The notes below the pieces were generated by a model. It searched no databases. It was not told the DNA's origin and worked only from the letters and a program-made list of their open reading frames with translations. Shown one piece after another: positions 1 to 7,831 of a DNA stretch of 14,843 nucleotides. Origin of the DNA: Rhodocyclaceae bacterium UBA5602 (GTDB lineage Bacteria; Pseudomonadota; Gammaproteobacteria; Burkholderiales; Rhodocyclaceae); contig DILC01000037.1 in assembly GCA_002424865.1 (NCBI GenBank), forward strand, positions 15,312 through 30,154. Direction: 5' to 3'. Position 1 is the stretch's first letter; the number at the start of each line of letters is the position of its first letter. A program made the translations under genes and the position numbers.

Positions 1-9
1 CCCAAACCC

Positions 10-1677
10 ATGCTTCAGCGCTTGCTCATACGTGACTTTGTGATTGTCGATCAGCTAGAGCTTGAATTCAGTTCAGGCTTTGGCGCGCTCACCGGTGAGA
101 CAGGCGCTGGCAAATCCATCCTGATTGATGCGCTCTCGCTCATCCTGGGCGAACGCGCAGATGCTTCAGTCATTCGAACCAGTGCTGAGCGTGCGGAAAT
201 CACGGCTGAATTTGACCTTCCTGAATCTGGCGCGCTGGCCGACTGGCTGCAAGCCAATGATTTTGACGCCACATCATGCCTGCTGCGCCGGATCATTGAC
301 CAAGGCGGCCGCTCGCGCGCCTACATCAACGGCACAGCCGCCACCCTCGGCCAACTTCGTGAAATCGCCCGTTATCTCGCCGACATTCATGGCCAGCATG
401 CGCATCACTCGCTGCTGCACAGCGAGGCCCAGCGGGCTCTCCTGGACACCCACGCCAACGCGCATGAATTGCTCGCGCAAACCGCCCTCGCCTACGCTGC
501 CTGGCGTCAAGCGCGTGAAGCCAGGCTGGCCGCAACCAGCGACCGCGAAGCTGCCGAGCGCGAACACGAATTACTCACCTGGCAAGTCAATGAACTCAAC
601 TCGCTTGGCTTTGATGCGGATGAATGGCAGGAAACCGAGGCCGAACAACGGCGTTTAGCGAATGCCAGCGCCTTGCTCGCAGCCGCATCGAACGCACTCG
701 CTGTCCTGGATGAAGGCGACACTGCCGCGCTCTCCGCCCTGCAACATGCGGGCGTCCAGCTCAACGAATTGACCGCAGCCGACCCCGCGCTCGCTGAAGC
801 CGCATCACTCTTTGACAGCGCCATCATCCAGCTCGAAGAGTCGGCGCTGGCGCTACGGCGTTATCAGGACAGATTAGAGCTTGACCCAACGCGCTTGGCG
901 TCACTGGACCAACGCATTGATGCGGTCATGCAAATGGCGCGCAAATATCGCATCACGCCAACCGAAATTCCTGGTCTGCTCGCGCGGCTCGCGCAACAAC
1001 TCGAAGAACTCAACCTGCGCGCTGACCCCAGCGCCCTGGCTGAACGCGAAAAAACCACCGAGACCGCTTACCTCGCCCTGGCTAAAAAGCTGTCTGCCTT
1101 GCGCGCGCAGGCAGCAAAAAAACTCTCCATCGCCGTCACCGCCGGCATGCAGGAGCTGGCCATGGGCGGCGGGCAATTTCACATCGCCCTCACTCCGCTC
1201 GCCGAAGGGGCCTTATTCGGGTTGGAGAACATTGAATTTCAAGTCGCGGCCAATGCTGGCCAATCATTGCGCCCGCTGGCTAAAGTTGCCTCAGGGGGCG
1301 AGCTCTCGCGCATCGGTTTGGCCTTGCAGGTCATTGCCAGCCAAGCCAACACGGCGGGCACCTTGATCTTCGACGAAGTGGATGTCGGCATCGGCGGGCG
1401 GGTTGCGGAAATTGTCGGCCGCATGTTGCGTTCCTTAGGCCAAACGCGCCAGGTTTTATGCGTCACCCACCTGCCGCAAGTGGCTGCGCAAGCAGACTGG
1501 CAATGGTCTGTCGTCAAAGAGACACGTAACAAACAGGTTGTCTCGTCAGTACAGATGCTGGATCAAACCGGACGCATCGCAGAAATTGCGCGCATGCTGG
1601 GCGGGGAAAAAATTACCTCAACCACGCAACGTCACGCAGCGGAAATGCTGGGGCTGGGCTTGAATATCACTGGCTGA
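10..1677 (+). CDS. recN: DNA repair protein RecN
   Basis: SMC-like ATPase of recombinational double-strand break repair, thought to hold DNA ends or sisters together alongside RecA in the cytoplasm. The 555-residue product has the usual family length. It shows a Walker A motif GETGAGKS at residues 29-36, a long Glu/Ala/Leu-rich middle consistent with two coiled-coil arms around residues 150-370, an ABC signature (VASGGELSR) near residue 430, and a Walker B (TLIFDEVDVGIGG) just after it. The start ATG is at 10; only nine bases lie upstream, so the ribosome binding site and promoter cannot be judged. The gene converges on fur with a 30-base gap in which I see no clear terminator. In E. coli recN is SOS-induced; the upstream region that would show a LexA box is outside the window. 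Confidence 0.97.
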   Translation: MLQRLLIRDFVIVDQLELEFSSGFGALTGETGAGKSILIDALSLILGERADASVIRTSAERAEITAEFDLPESGALADWLQANDFDATSCLLRRIIDQGGRSRAYINGTAATLGQLREIARYLADIHGQHAHHSLLHSEAQRALLDTHANAHELLAQTALAYAAWRQAREARLAATSDREAAEREHELLTWQVNELNSLGFDADEWQETEAEQRRLANASALLAAASNALAVLDEGDTAALSALQHAGVQLNELTAADPALAEAASLFDSAIIQLEESALALRRYQDRLELDPTRLASLDQRIDAVMQMARKYRITPTEIPGLLARLAQQLEELNLRADPSALAEREKTTETAYLALAKKLSALRAQAAKKLSIAVTAGMQELAMGGGQFHIALTPLAEGALFGLENIEFQVAANAGQSLRPLAKVASGGELSRIGLALQVIASQANTAGTLIFDEVDVGIGGRVAEIVGRMLRSLGQTRQVLCVTHLPQVAAQADWQWSVVKETRNKQVVSSVQMLDQTGRIAEIARMLGGEKITSTTQRHAAEMLGLGLNITG

Positions 1678-1707
1678 GTTTCTCACCTGGCATGGCTTCA
1701 ACAAGCA

Positions 1708-2157
1708 TCATTTGCTTTTCAGCCGATACTCGCAATGCGGCTTGATGCATTCTGCATAGAGGTAGAGCGCATGTTCGCGCAACTCAAAGCCCCGCTGCTT
1801 GACAATATCATGTTGCCGCTTCTCAATTTCCGGATCGAAGAATTCCTCTACCCGGCCACACTGCAAACACACCAAATGGTCATGGTGATGCCCTTCGTTT
1901 AATTCGAAGGTGGCCTTGCCTGACTCGAAATGGTGGCGTTGCAACAACCCAGCCTGCTCAAATTGCGTCAACACACGATACACCGTGGCCAAGCCAACAT
2001 CCATGCCGTCGGTTAACAAAAGACGATAAACATCTTCTGCCGTGATATGGCGGACGCCCTCGTCTTTCGCAAGTTTCTGGAACAAGTCGAGAATTTTCAA
2101 ACGCGGCAATGTGGCTTTGAGGCCGATACTTTTAAGATCGTCCGGATGAGTCTTCAT
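1708..2157 (-). CDS. fur: Ferric uptake regulator Fur
   Basis: Iron-responsive dimeric repressor of iron uptake genes. The product is 149 residues from the ATG at 2157. An in-frame TTG at 2178 would add seven residues (MWFLVYL) that do not fit the family, so the ATG giving MKTHPDDLKSIGLK is preferred, although I see no strong Shine-Dalgarno. The N-terminal winged helix includes a recognition helix around GLATVYRVL (residues 55-63). The metal-binding part follows, with HHHDHLVCLQC at residues 90-100 (C97, C100) and a second Cys pair C137/C142, matching the structural zinc site of E. coli-type Fur. This supports Fur rather than Zur or PerR, though specificity is inferred. It is divergent from bamE across about 200 bases, an arrangement I recall from other betaproteobacteria. 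I could not identify a convincing Fur box in that interval. Confidence 0.95.
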   Translation of the reverse strand: MKTHPDDLKSIGLKATLPRLKILDLFQKLAKDEGVRHITAEDVYRLLLTDGMDVGLATVYRVLTQFEQAGLLQRHHFESGKATFELNEGHHHDHLVCLQCGRVEEFFDPEIEKRQHDIVKQRGFELREHALYLYAECIKPHCEYRLKSK

Positions 2158-2358
2158 AAGGTAAACAAGGAACCACAAGCACAGGTCGCAATGGCCTTGT
2201 ATGATATAGTTTTCGCGCGCTCCTTGGGCACTCTTTCAATAGATTCATGGCATCAATAACCGCTCAAAAAACAACAAAATTCGCCAAAGACTGCTGGCAC
2301 CCCCTCTAAAATAGCGTCCCCATCCCCCCAAAGCAATGCACTGATTGCTGGAAAACAT

Positions 2359-2796
2359 ATGAAGCAATTCGCCTATCCGCTCGTTTTTTTAATGGCCTCC
2401 TTAAGCGCGGCCTGCTCCAGCCTTAACCCGGCCTATTCTTACATCCAGCCGTATCGCATCGATGTGCGCCAAGGCAACTGGGTGACGCAAGACATGGTGT
2501 CGCAACTCAAACCCGGCCAAACGCGTGAGCAAGTGCGTTTCATTTTGGGCTCCCCCCTGGTCACCGACATGTTTCATGCCGACCGCTGGGATTACATTTA
2601 TCGCTTGCAGCCTGGCCGGGGTGAAGCCGAACAACGCCGCATCACGGTCTTTTTCCGGGATGACAAGCTCGTCCGTGTCGGCGGGGATGTTGTGGCCGAT
2701 AACGGCAAAAAACCACCACCCAAAGAGACCAGCCAGATCCTAGACCTCTCCGCACCTGCGGATAAAAACAACCCGCAATCGCCAACCAAAGAATGA
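2359..2796 (+). CDS. bamE: Outer membrane protein assembly lipoprotein BamE (SmpA/OmlA)
   Basis: Small lipoprotein subunit of the BAM complex that inserts beta-barrel proteins into the outer membrane. The 145-residue precursor begins with Lys-2 and a hydrophobic segment (residues 4-18), followed by LSAAC with the predicted lipidated Cys at residue 19. The SmpA/OmlA domain follows at about residues 45-115, with the typical LKPGQTREQVRFILGSP and a later WDYIYRLQPG stretch. The C-terminal tail from about residue 118 is Pro/Lys/Asp-rich and probably disordered. The -3 position of the lipobox is Ser rather than the commoner Leu, which the lipobox pattern tolerates. The stop overlaps the dapB start (ATGA at 2793-2796), so the two are probably co-transcribed and translationally coupled. 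The gene is divergent from fur. Confidence 0.93.
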   Translation: MKQFAYPLVFLMASLSAACSSLNPAYSYIQPYRIDVRQGNWVTQDMVSQLKPGQTREQVRFILGSPLVTDMFHADRWDYIYRLQPGRGEAEQRRITVFFRDDKLVRVGGDVVADNGKKPPPKETSQILDLSAPADKNNPQSPTKE

Positions 2797-3599
2797 AAAA
2801 AATCCGCTATGCCATCGCAGGCAGTGCTGGCCGCATGGGCCGCACCCTCATTGAAGCCATCCTGAAAAATGAACACGCAACCCTGGCCGCAGCGCTCGAA
2901 CATGACGCCAGCCCCTATCTAGGCAAGGACGCTGGCGAACTGGTGGGCTCGCCTTGTGGCGTGATCATCTCCAGCGAGATTGCTGCCGCCCTGGCAAACG
3001 CCGACTGCCTGATTGACTTTACCCGGCCTGAAGCAACGCTTGTGCATCTGGCTGACTGTGAGGCGGCGGGTGTCAGCCTCATTATCGGCACCACCGGATT
3101 CAGTGCGGAAGGCAAGCAAGCGATCGAAAATGCTGCGCAAAAAATTCCCATCGTATTCGCCCCGAATATGGCAGTGGGCGTCAATGCCGTTTTCAAGCTG
3201 TTGTCACTGGCAGCCAAAATCCTCGACACAGGCTACGACGTTGAAGTGATTGAAGCGCATCACCGCCATAAAGTCGATGCGCCTTCAGGCACTGCGCTAC
3301 GCATGGGAGAAGTCGTGGCCCATGCGCTGGGACAAGACTTGTCCGCATGCGCCATTTATGGGCGCCAAGGCCACACCGGCGAGCGGCCTGCGGCACAAAT
3401 AGGCTTTTCCACCATTCGTGGTGGCGATATTGTGGGCGATCATACCGTCTTGTTTGCTGGTGAAGGCGAGCGCATTGAAATCACCCACAGGTCTGCCAGC
3501 CGCATGTCATATGCCCTCGGCGCTTTGCGCGCCGGCCGATTTTTGGCAGACAAATCCCATGGACTGTTTGATATGCAGGATGTGCTGGGGTTAAAGTAA
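2793..3599 (+). CDS. dapB: 4-hydroxy-tetrahydrodipicolinate reductase
   Basis: Cytoplasmic NAD(P)H-dependent reductase that makes tetrahydrodipicolinate in the diaminopimelate/lysine pathway. The product is 268 residues against 273 in E. coli. It shows the Rossmann motif GSAGRMG (residues 10-16), a GTTGF loop (99-103), and the family signature EAHHRHKVDAPSGTA (154-168). Within the signature, H156 and K160 align with the catalytic His159 and Lys163 of the E. coli enzyme. The start ATG overlaps the stop of bamE by four bases, so translation is probably coupled. A hairpin terminator lies about 60 bases downstream. Its product feeds DapD, encoded in the separate minus-strand cluster at the right of this window. 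Confidence 0.97.
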   Translation: MKKIRYAIAGSAGRMGRTLIEAILKNEHATLAAALEHDASPYLGKDAGELVGSPCGVIISSEIAAALANADCLIDFTRPEATLVHLADCEAAGVSLIIGTTGFSAEGKQAIENAAQKIPIVFAPNMAVGVNAVFKLLSLAAKILDTGYDVEVIEAHHRHKVDAPSGTALRMGEVVAHALGQDLSACAIYGRQGHTGERPAAQIGFSTIRGGDIVGDHTVLFAGEGERIEITHRSASRMSYALGALRAGRFLADKSHGLFDMQDVLGLK

Positions 3600-3625
3600 T
3601 CGCAGTAATTCCCATACTGCCATTC

Positions 3626-3643
3626 ACGCCAAAGACGCCAAAG
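3626..3643. repeat. Two tandem copies of a 9-base unit (acgccaaag)
   Basis: The 9-base unit acgccaaag occurs twice in direct succession between the dapB stop and the terminator hairpin. The phrasing resembles short dispersed intergenic repeats of the 'cgcaaagacgcaaag' type that I recall from many environmental proteobacteria; that resemblance is from memory. With only two units it may be chance or the remnant of a longer array. Confidence 0.45.
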
Positions 3644-3655
3644 AAACCACAACGC

Positions 3656-3696
3656 AAAAAAACGGCCAACCTGTTAGGCAGGTTGGCCGTTTTTTT
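3656..3696. terminator. Bidirectional intrinsic terminator between dapB and typA
   Basis: A perfect 11-bp stem (cggccaacctg at 3663-3673 pairing with caggttggccg at 3679-3689) closes a 5-base loop. It is flanked by seven A on the left (3656-3662) and seven T on the right (3690-3696). Either strand therefore gives a GC-rich hairpin followed by a U run. It sits between convergent dapB (+) and typA (-) and can end both transcripts. Confidence 0.93.
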
Positions 3697-3738
3697 GCTT
3701 ATTGCCTGGCAATCGTGTTTTAGCCTGCTTGTGCAGTA

Positions 3739-5556
3739 TCAAGTTGCCTCGCTGCGGCCTGCGCGCTTGCGATCGTGCTCCTTGAGAAAGCGCTTGCGGA
3801 TACGTATGGATTTTGGCGTGATCTCAACTAGCTCATCATCCGCAATGAATTCCACAGCGGATTCAAGGCTTACCTGAATCGGCGGAATTAACCGAACCGC
3901 TTCGTCCGTACCGGATGAGCGCACGTTGGTGAGCTGCTTGCCCTTAATCGGATTTACCACCAAATCGTTATCACGGCTGTGAATGCCGATGATGATACCC
4001 TCGTACAATGGATCCCCCGGGCTGACAAACATGCGGCCGCGATCCTGCAACTTCCACAAGGCGTAAGCCACCGCAGCGCCATCGTCTTGCGAAATCAGCA
4101 CGCCATTGCGGCGTTCCGCCATGACACCCGCCATAGGGCCGTAATCATCAAAAATATGGCTGGCCAGCCCTGTGCCACGAGTCAATGTCAAAAACTCGCC
4201 CTGAAAACCAATCAAGCCACGCGCAGGAATGCGGTATTCAAGACGCACACGGCCTTTGCCGTCGGATTCCATATTCTGCAAATCGCCGCGACGGCGGCCC
4301 AGCTCTTCCATCACGCCGCCTTGGTGATCATTTTCGATATCCACGGTTAGCAACTCATAAGGCTCGCACTTCTCCCCGTTGATTTCCTTGAACAATACAC
4401 GCGGACGCGATACAGCCAGTTCATAACCTTCACGGCGCATGGTTTCCAGCAAAATCGTCAGATGCAACTCGCCGCGACCTGAAACCAGGAACACATCGGC
4501 ATCTTCGGTTTCTTCAACGCGCAACGCCACGTTGGCCAGCAACTCTTTTTGCAAGCGTTCACGAATCTGGCGGCTGGTCACAAATTTGCCCTCCTTGCCT
4601 GCCAAGGGCGATGTATTGACCTGAAAGTTCATGGTCAGCGTTGGCTCATCCACAACCAAGGGAGGGAGACCCACAGGGTTAACGGTATCGCACAAGGTGA
4701 CACCAATCCCGACTTGATCAATGCCGGTCACCAAAACAATGTCACCCGCCTCGGCTTCAGTCGCCTGTTCGCGCTCCAGGCCTTTGAACATCATGATCTG
4801 GCCAATTTTCGACTTGCCTTTAGCTTCATCGCCATACATCACGGCAACTTCCTGGCCCACCTTGATGCGCCCCTGCTTGATGCGGCCAATCCCGATACGG
4901 CCGACATAACTGCTGTAATCCAGCGAGCAGATTTGCAGCTGCAGGGGCTTTTCAGCATCCACGTCAGGCTGCGGTGTATGCTTGATAATCGCTTCATACA
5001 GCGGACGCATGTCCGTGCCGGGTTTAGTCGCATCCAGCATGGCAAAACCATTCAATGCTGAAGCAAAAACCACAGGGAAGTCCAGTTGATCTTCCGTTGC
5101 GCCGAGTTTGTCGAACAGATCAAACGTCTGGCCAATCACCCAGTCGGGACGCGCGCCAGGACGGTCGATTTTATTGACCACGACGATAGGCTTTAAACCC
5201 AGCGCCAAGGCTTTGCGCGTCACAAAGCGGGTTTGCGGCATCGGGCCTTCAACCGCATCCACCAGAAGCAACACACCATCCACCATCGAGAGCACGCGCT
5301 CGACTTCGCCACCAAAGTCAGCGTGGCCCGGGGTATCGACGATGTTGATGTGGGTGCCTTCAAAGTCAATGGCACAGTTTTTGGAAAGGATCGTGATGCC
5401 GCGTTCTTTTTCAAGATCGTTGGAGTCCATCACACGTTCCGACAGCTGCTGGTGCGCAGCGAACGTGCCGGACTGGCGTAATAATTGGTCAACCAGCGTG
5501 GTTTTACCGTGGTCAACGTGGGCGATAATGGCGATGTTTCTGAGGGAACGGGACAT
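3739..5556 (-). CDS. typA: Translational GTPase TypA/BipA
   Basis: Ribosome-binding translation-factor GTPase implicated in 50S assembly, cold and stress adaptation. The 605-residue product has the normal family length. GTPase motifs are G1 AHVDHGKT (residues 12-19), G2 RGIT (52-55), G3 DTPGH (74-78), G4 NKID (128-131) and a G5-like SALNG further on. EF-G-like domains II, III and V and the BipA-specific C-terminal domain follow (for example GRGELHLTILLETMRREG, and ARGLIGFQGEFLT). The start MSRSLRNIAIIAHVDHGKT is the family start. I see no good Shine-Dalgarno before it. An extended -10 promoter lies about 55 bases upstream, with an inverted repeat in the leader. It is divergent from mtnP and ends at a shared terminator with dapB. 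Confidence 0.97.
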   Translation of the reverse strand: MSRSLRNIAIIAHVDHGKTTLVDQLLRQSGTFAAHQQLSERVMDSNDLEKERGITILSKNCAIDFEGTHINIVDTPGHADFGGEVERVLSMVDGVLLLVDAVEGPMPQTRFVTRKALALGLKPIVVVNKIDRPGARPDWVIGQTFDLFDKLGATEDQLDFPVVFASALNGFAMLDATKPGTDMRPLYEAIIKHTPQPDVDAEKPLQLQICSLDYSSYVGRIGIGRIKQGRIKVGQEVAVMYGDEAKGKSKIGQIMMFKGLEREQATEAEAGDIVLVTGIDQVGIGVTLCDTVNPVGLPPLVVDEPTLTMNFQVNTSPLAGKEGKFVTSRQIRERLQKELLANVALRVEETEDADVFLVSGRGELHLTILLETMRREGYELAVSRPRVLFKEINGEKCEPYELLTVDIENDHQGGVMEELGRRRGDLQNMESDGKGRVRLEYRIPARGLIGFQGEFLTLTRGTGLASHIFDDYGPMAGVMAERRNGVLISQDDGAAVAYALWKLQDRGRMFVSPGDPLYEGIIIGIHSRDNDLVVNPIKGKQLTNVRSSGTDEAVRLIPPIQVSLESAVEFIADDELVEITPKSIRIRKRFLKEHDRKRAGRSEAT

Positions 5557-5581
5557 AGTAGGTATCAGTTATAAAAACAAG

Positions 5582-5599
5582 TCATGCTGCAGTGCATGA
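5582..5599. repeat. Inverted repeat in the typA leader
   Basis: Perfect 6-base arms (tcatgc and gcatga) surround a 6-base centre (tgcagt). If typA is transcribed from the extended -10 at 5610-5618, the repeat lies at roughly +5 to +22 of the transcript. That position suits either a small 5' hairpin or a repressor site. The arms are short and chance is possible. Confidence 0.3.
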
Positions 5600-5609
5600 A
5601 AGGGCGAGG

Positions 5610-5618
5610 ATTCTACCA
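5610..5618 (-). promoter_or_regulatory. Candidate extended -10 promoter of typA
   Basis: On the minus strand the sequence reads TGG-TAGAAT, an extended -10 element (TGn followed by a hexamer matching TATAAT at five of six positions). I see no matching -35, which extended -10 promoters can lack. The predicted transcript would start near 5603, giving a leader of about 47 bases before the typA ATG. Confidence 0.5.
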
Positions 5619-5659
5619 TGCCCCAATCCCCCACTCGCAGCTTTTATGCTTGAATTTTC

Positions 5660-5664
5660 AGGAG
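5660..5664 (+). promoter_or_regulatory. Shine-Dalgarno fixing the mtnP start
   Basis: AGGAG lies five bases upstream of the ATG at 5670. In-frame ATGs at 5592 and 5646 have no such site and would add residues unlike the family N-terminus. This decides the start for mtnP. Confidence 0.75.
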
Positions 5665-5669
5665 AATTT

Positions 5670-6407
5670 ATGCTTGGCGTGATTGGTGGCAGCGGTTTGA
5701 CTCAGTTGGCTAACCTGGATGTATCGCACCGCGAAATCGTCCGAACCGCCTACGGCGACCCCTCCGGCCCTTTCATTTTTGGTCGTTTGGGTTGCCAGGA
5801 CATTGTATTCATTGCCCGGCATGGTTACGGCCATACCATTCCACCGCATTTGGTGAATTACCGCGCCAATCTGGCGGCTCTGCAAAGCGTCGGGGTCACC
5901 CGTGTTATCTCTGTGGCCTCAGTGGGCGGCATACGCGCCGATCTCGCCCCGGGCACGCTCGTGATTCCCGATCAGATCATTGACTACACCTGGGGGCGCG
6001 AGGTGACCTTTCAATCCGGCACCGAGGGACCGGTCAAACACATTGATTTTACTGAGCCTTATTCCCAGAACATGCGCCAGCTCCTGCTTGACGCGGCAGC
6101 GCAGACGCAAGAGCGCATCGTGGATGGTGCTGTATATGCCGCAACTCAAGGTCCCAGACTCGAAACCGCTGCTGAAATTAGTCGGCTCTCGCAAGACGGC
6201 GCGGATATGGTCGGCATGACGGGAATGCCCGAAACCAGCCTGGCGCGTGAGCTTGACTTGCCTTACGCCGCCCTCTGCGTAGTGGCCAACTGGGCTGCCG
6301 GCCGCGGGGATTCGCTGCATGCCATTCAATTCGACGCCCTGGAAGACGCATTGCAAAATGCCATGGCGCGTGTACGCCGCCTCATTGCCCATCTGTGTGC
6401 CGCATGA
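5670..6407 (+). CDS. mtnP: S-methyl-5'-thioinosine phosphorylase (MTAP/PNP family)
   Basis: Phosphorolytic nucleoside cleavage enzyme of the purine nucleoside phosphorylase/MTAP family, salvaging the nucleoside left by polyamine synthesis. The product from the ATG at 5670 is 245 residues. It has the N-terminal phosphate-binding GGSG (6-9), ARHG (49-52), HxVNYRANL (60-68), a TQGPRLET stretch (159-166) and MTGMPE (183-188). Where 6-amino-specific MTAPs carry an Asp pair, this protein has an Asn (N207 in VVANWAAG). An Asn there is typical of 6-oxopurine enzymes and resembles Pseudomonas PA3004, a methylthioinosine phosphorylase. I therefore infer methylthioinosine rather than methylthioadenosine as substrate, which would require a separate MTA deaminase not seen in this window. 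The start is fixed by a good AGGAG. The stop overlaps the deformylase start by ATGA. Confidence 0.87.
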   Translation: MLGVIGGSGLTQLANLDVSHREIVRTAYGDPSGPFIFGRLGCQDIVFIARHGYGHTIPPHLVNYRANLAALQSVGVTRVISVASVGGIRADLAPGTLVIPDQIIDYTWGREVTFQSGTEGPVKHIDFTEPYSQNMRQLLLDAAAQTQERIVDGAVYAATQGPRLETAAEISRLSQDGADMVGMTGMPETSLARELDLPYAALCVVANWAAGRGDSLHAIQFDALEDALQNAMARVRRLIAHLCAA

Positions 6408-6916
6408 TCCAGCCTGTTCTTCATATGGGGGATGCCAGGCTATTACGCGTCGCTGAACCGGTGACGGAATTCGGCACGCCAGCCTTAGCGAGCCTGGTGC
6501 AAGACATGCGTGACACCATGGCGCATTTGCAAGGAGCGGGCATTGCCGCGCCGCAGCTTGGCGTCAATTTGCGGGTGGTGGTTTTTGGCGGCCAACCCAG
6601 CGTCCGCTACCCGCAAGCCCCGACCATTCCGGATACCGTATTGATCAACCCGCAACTCACGCCACTGGCTGAAGAAACCGAAGAGGGTTGGGAAGGCTGC
6701 CTCTCGGTGCCGGGACTAAGAGGCGTGGTGCCGCGCTGGACGCATTTACGCTACACAGGCTACACCCTTGGGGGTGAGTGCTTTGAGCGCACCGTCAGCG
6801 GCTTTCATGCACGCGTTGTGCAGCATGAGGTAGATCACCTGGAGGGCATTTTGTATCCCAGAAGGATTGCCGACCTTGCCCGCTTTGGCTTTATCGAGGC
6901 ACTGGAAAATCCATAA
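6404..6916 (+). CDS. def: Peptide deformylase
   Basis: Metal-dependent hydrolase that removes the formyl group from nascent N-terminal formyl-methionine at the ribosome exit. The 170-residue product has all three family motifs: GAGIAAPQ (44-51), EGCLS (97-101, with metal ligand C99), and HEVDH (141-145, with ligands H141 and H145 and catalytic E142). The start is taken at the ATG at 6404, which overlaps the mtnP stop in ATGA. An upstream in-frame start at 6395 adds only three residues. It looks catalytically intact. It lacks the fmt neighbour typical of the main bacterial def locus, so it may be a second deformylase; this is inference, since the rest of the genome is not visible. Confidence 0.93.
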   Translation: MIQPVLHMGDARLLRVAEPVTEFGTPALASLVQDMRDTMAHLQGAGIAAPQLGVNLRVVVFGGQPSVRYPQAPTIPDTVLINPQLTPLAEETEEGWEGCLSVPGLRGVVPRWTHLRYTGYTLGGECFERTVSGFHARVVQHEVDHLEGILYPRRIADLARFGFIEALENP

Positions 6917-7106
6917 CACGACCGCACATAGCGCCGATGAAGCCGCCCCGAATCATGAAATCCATCCACTTCGTTGCACGAGATGCTGGCAAATGAGCCC
7001 ACCCCTCCCATCCTCCCCCCTCAGGGAGGCTTCTTTCCGGCCCGCTGCGCCCGGTGATGACACAGCGCACTTGCCCAAGCCTTTCACGTTAAAAAATTAA
7101 CCAGCC

Positions 7107-7799
7107 ATGAACAGCAACATTTTTAACGAACTCTCGCTTATCGACTACGCAGCCTTGGGCTGGTTCTTTTCATGCTGGGTGGGTTACAGCTTTTTTTCCG
7201 AACAAAGCACACTCGCGCATCGGGGCCTGGTCGGGGTTTCACATGATTACCGGCTGGCCTGGGCAGAGCAAATGCTGACCCGTGAAGTCCGCATTGTGGA
7301 TTCGGCCTTGGTAGGCAATTTGATGACCAGCGTTTCTTTTTATGCCAACACCACGATCTACATTATCGCGGGTTTGATGGCGATCATGGGCACACTCGAT
7401 AAAACCATGTCGGCAACCGACCTTCTGCCCTTTACGCATAGCTCGGGCCGCGCATTATGGGAGCTAAAACTGATGCTTTTGCTCGGCATTTTCATTTTTG
7501 CGTATTTCAAATTCACCTGGGCTTTAAGGCAACTTAACCTGCTCTCCATCTTGATCGGGGCGGCCCCTCACGTGTCCGCCCCGGAATCCGAACGCAATAC
7601 CTTCAGCCATCGCATGGGCACGGTAAACACTTTGGCGGGGGACGAATTTAACCGTGCCATTCGTGCCTATTATTTCGGGCTGGCCACCCTGTGCTGGTTT
7701 ATTCAACCTTGGCTATTTATCGTCATGACCACCGCCATCACGCTCGTGCTCTATCGCCGCGACTTTTTATCCCATACGCTCAGCGCATTGCGTGATTAG
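7107..7799 (+). CDS. DUF599 family membrane protein
   Basis: Uncharacterised integral inner membrane protein of 230 residues that I recognise as DUF599-like. Four likely membrane segments are visible at about residues 11-30, 70-95, 119-138 and 188-214. A conserved-looking region between the first and second (LAHRGLV, then RLAWAEQML..E.RIVDSALVGNLM) and a soluble loop at about 150-187 (ending NTLAGDEFNRAIRAYYFG) are the family's recognisable parts. No catalytic motif is evident and the function is unknown. It lies 190 bases downstream of the deformylase on the same strand with only a weak start context, so it may be its own transcript. It converges on prmB with a 32-base gap lacking a clear terminator. 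Confidence 0.85.
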   Translation: MNSNIFNELSLIDYAALGWFFSCWVGYSFFSEQSTLAHRGLVGVSHDYRLAWAEQMLTREVRIVDSALVGNLMTSVSFYANTTIYIIAGLMAIMGTLDKTMSATDLLPFTHSSGRALWELKLMLLLGIFIFAYFKFTWALRQLNLLSILIGAAPHVSAPESERNTFSHRMGTVNTLAGDEFNRAIRAYYFGLATLCWFIQPWLFIVMTTAITLVLYRRDFLSHTLSALRD

Positions 7800-7831
7800 C
7801 CATTGCTTCGTACCCAATAGCCAATAACCGC

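Noticed and set aside
2158..2260. Fur box for autoregulation upstream of fur
   Set aside because: The AT-rich stretch around 2200-2212 matches the 19-bp Fur consensus only poorly.
2293..2312. Sigma-54-like TGGCAC and a TAAAAT -10 upstream of bamE
   Set aside because: The TGGCAC has no TTGC at the right distance, and the TAAAAT has no -35 at usable spacing.
4549..5061. A 170-codon plus-strand frame inside typA
   Set aside because: Antisense shadow of a highly conserved gene.
5919..6392. A 157-codon minus-strand frame opposite mtnP
   Set aside because: Antisense shadow; the phosphorylase motifs are all on the plus strand.
7012..7029. CCTCCC / GGGAGG hairpin after the deformylase gene as a terminator
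   Set aside because: The 6-bp stem is followed by a mixed pyrimidine stretch rather than a T run, so it is not convincing.
6867..7100. A 77-codon plus-strand frame in the gap before the DUF599 gene
   Set aside because: It begins inside the deformylase gene in another frame, and its composition (Pro, Ser, Ala, His) suggests translated non-coding sequence.
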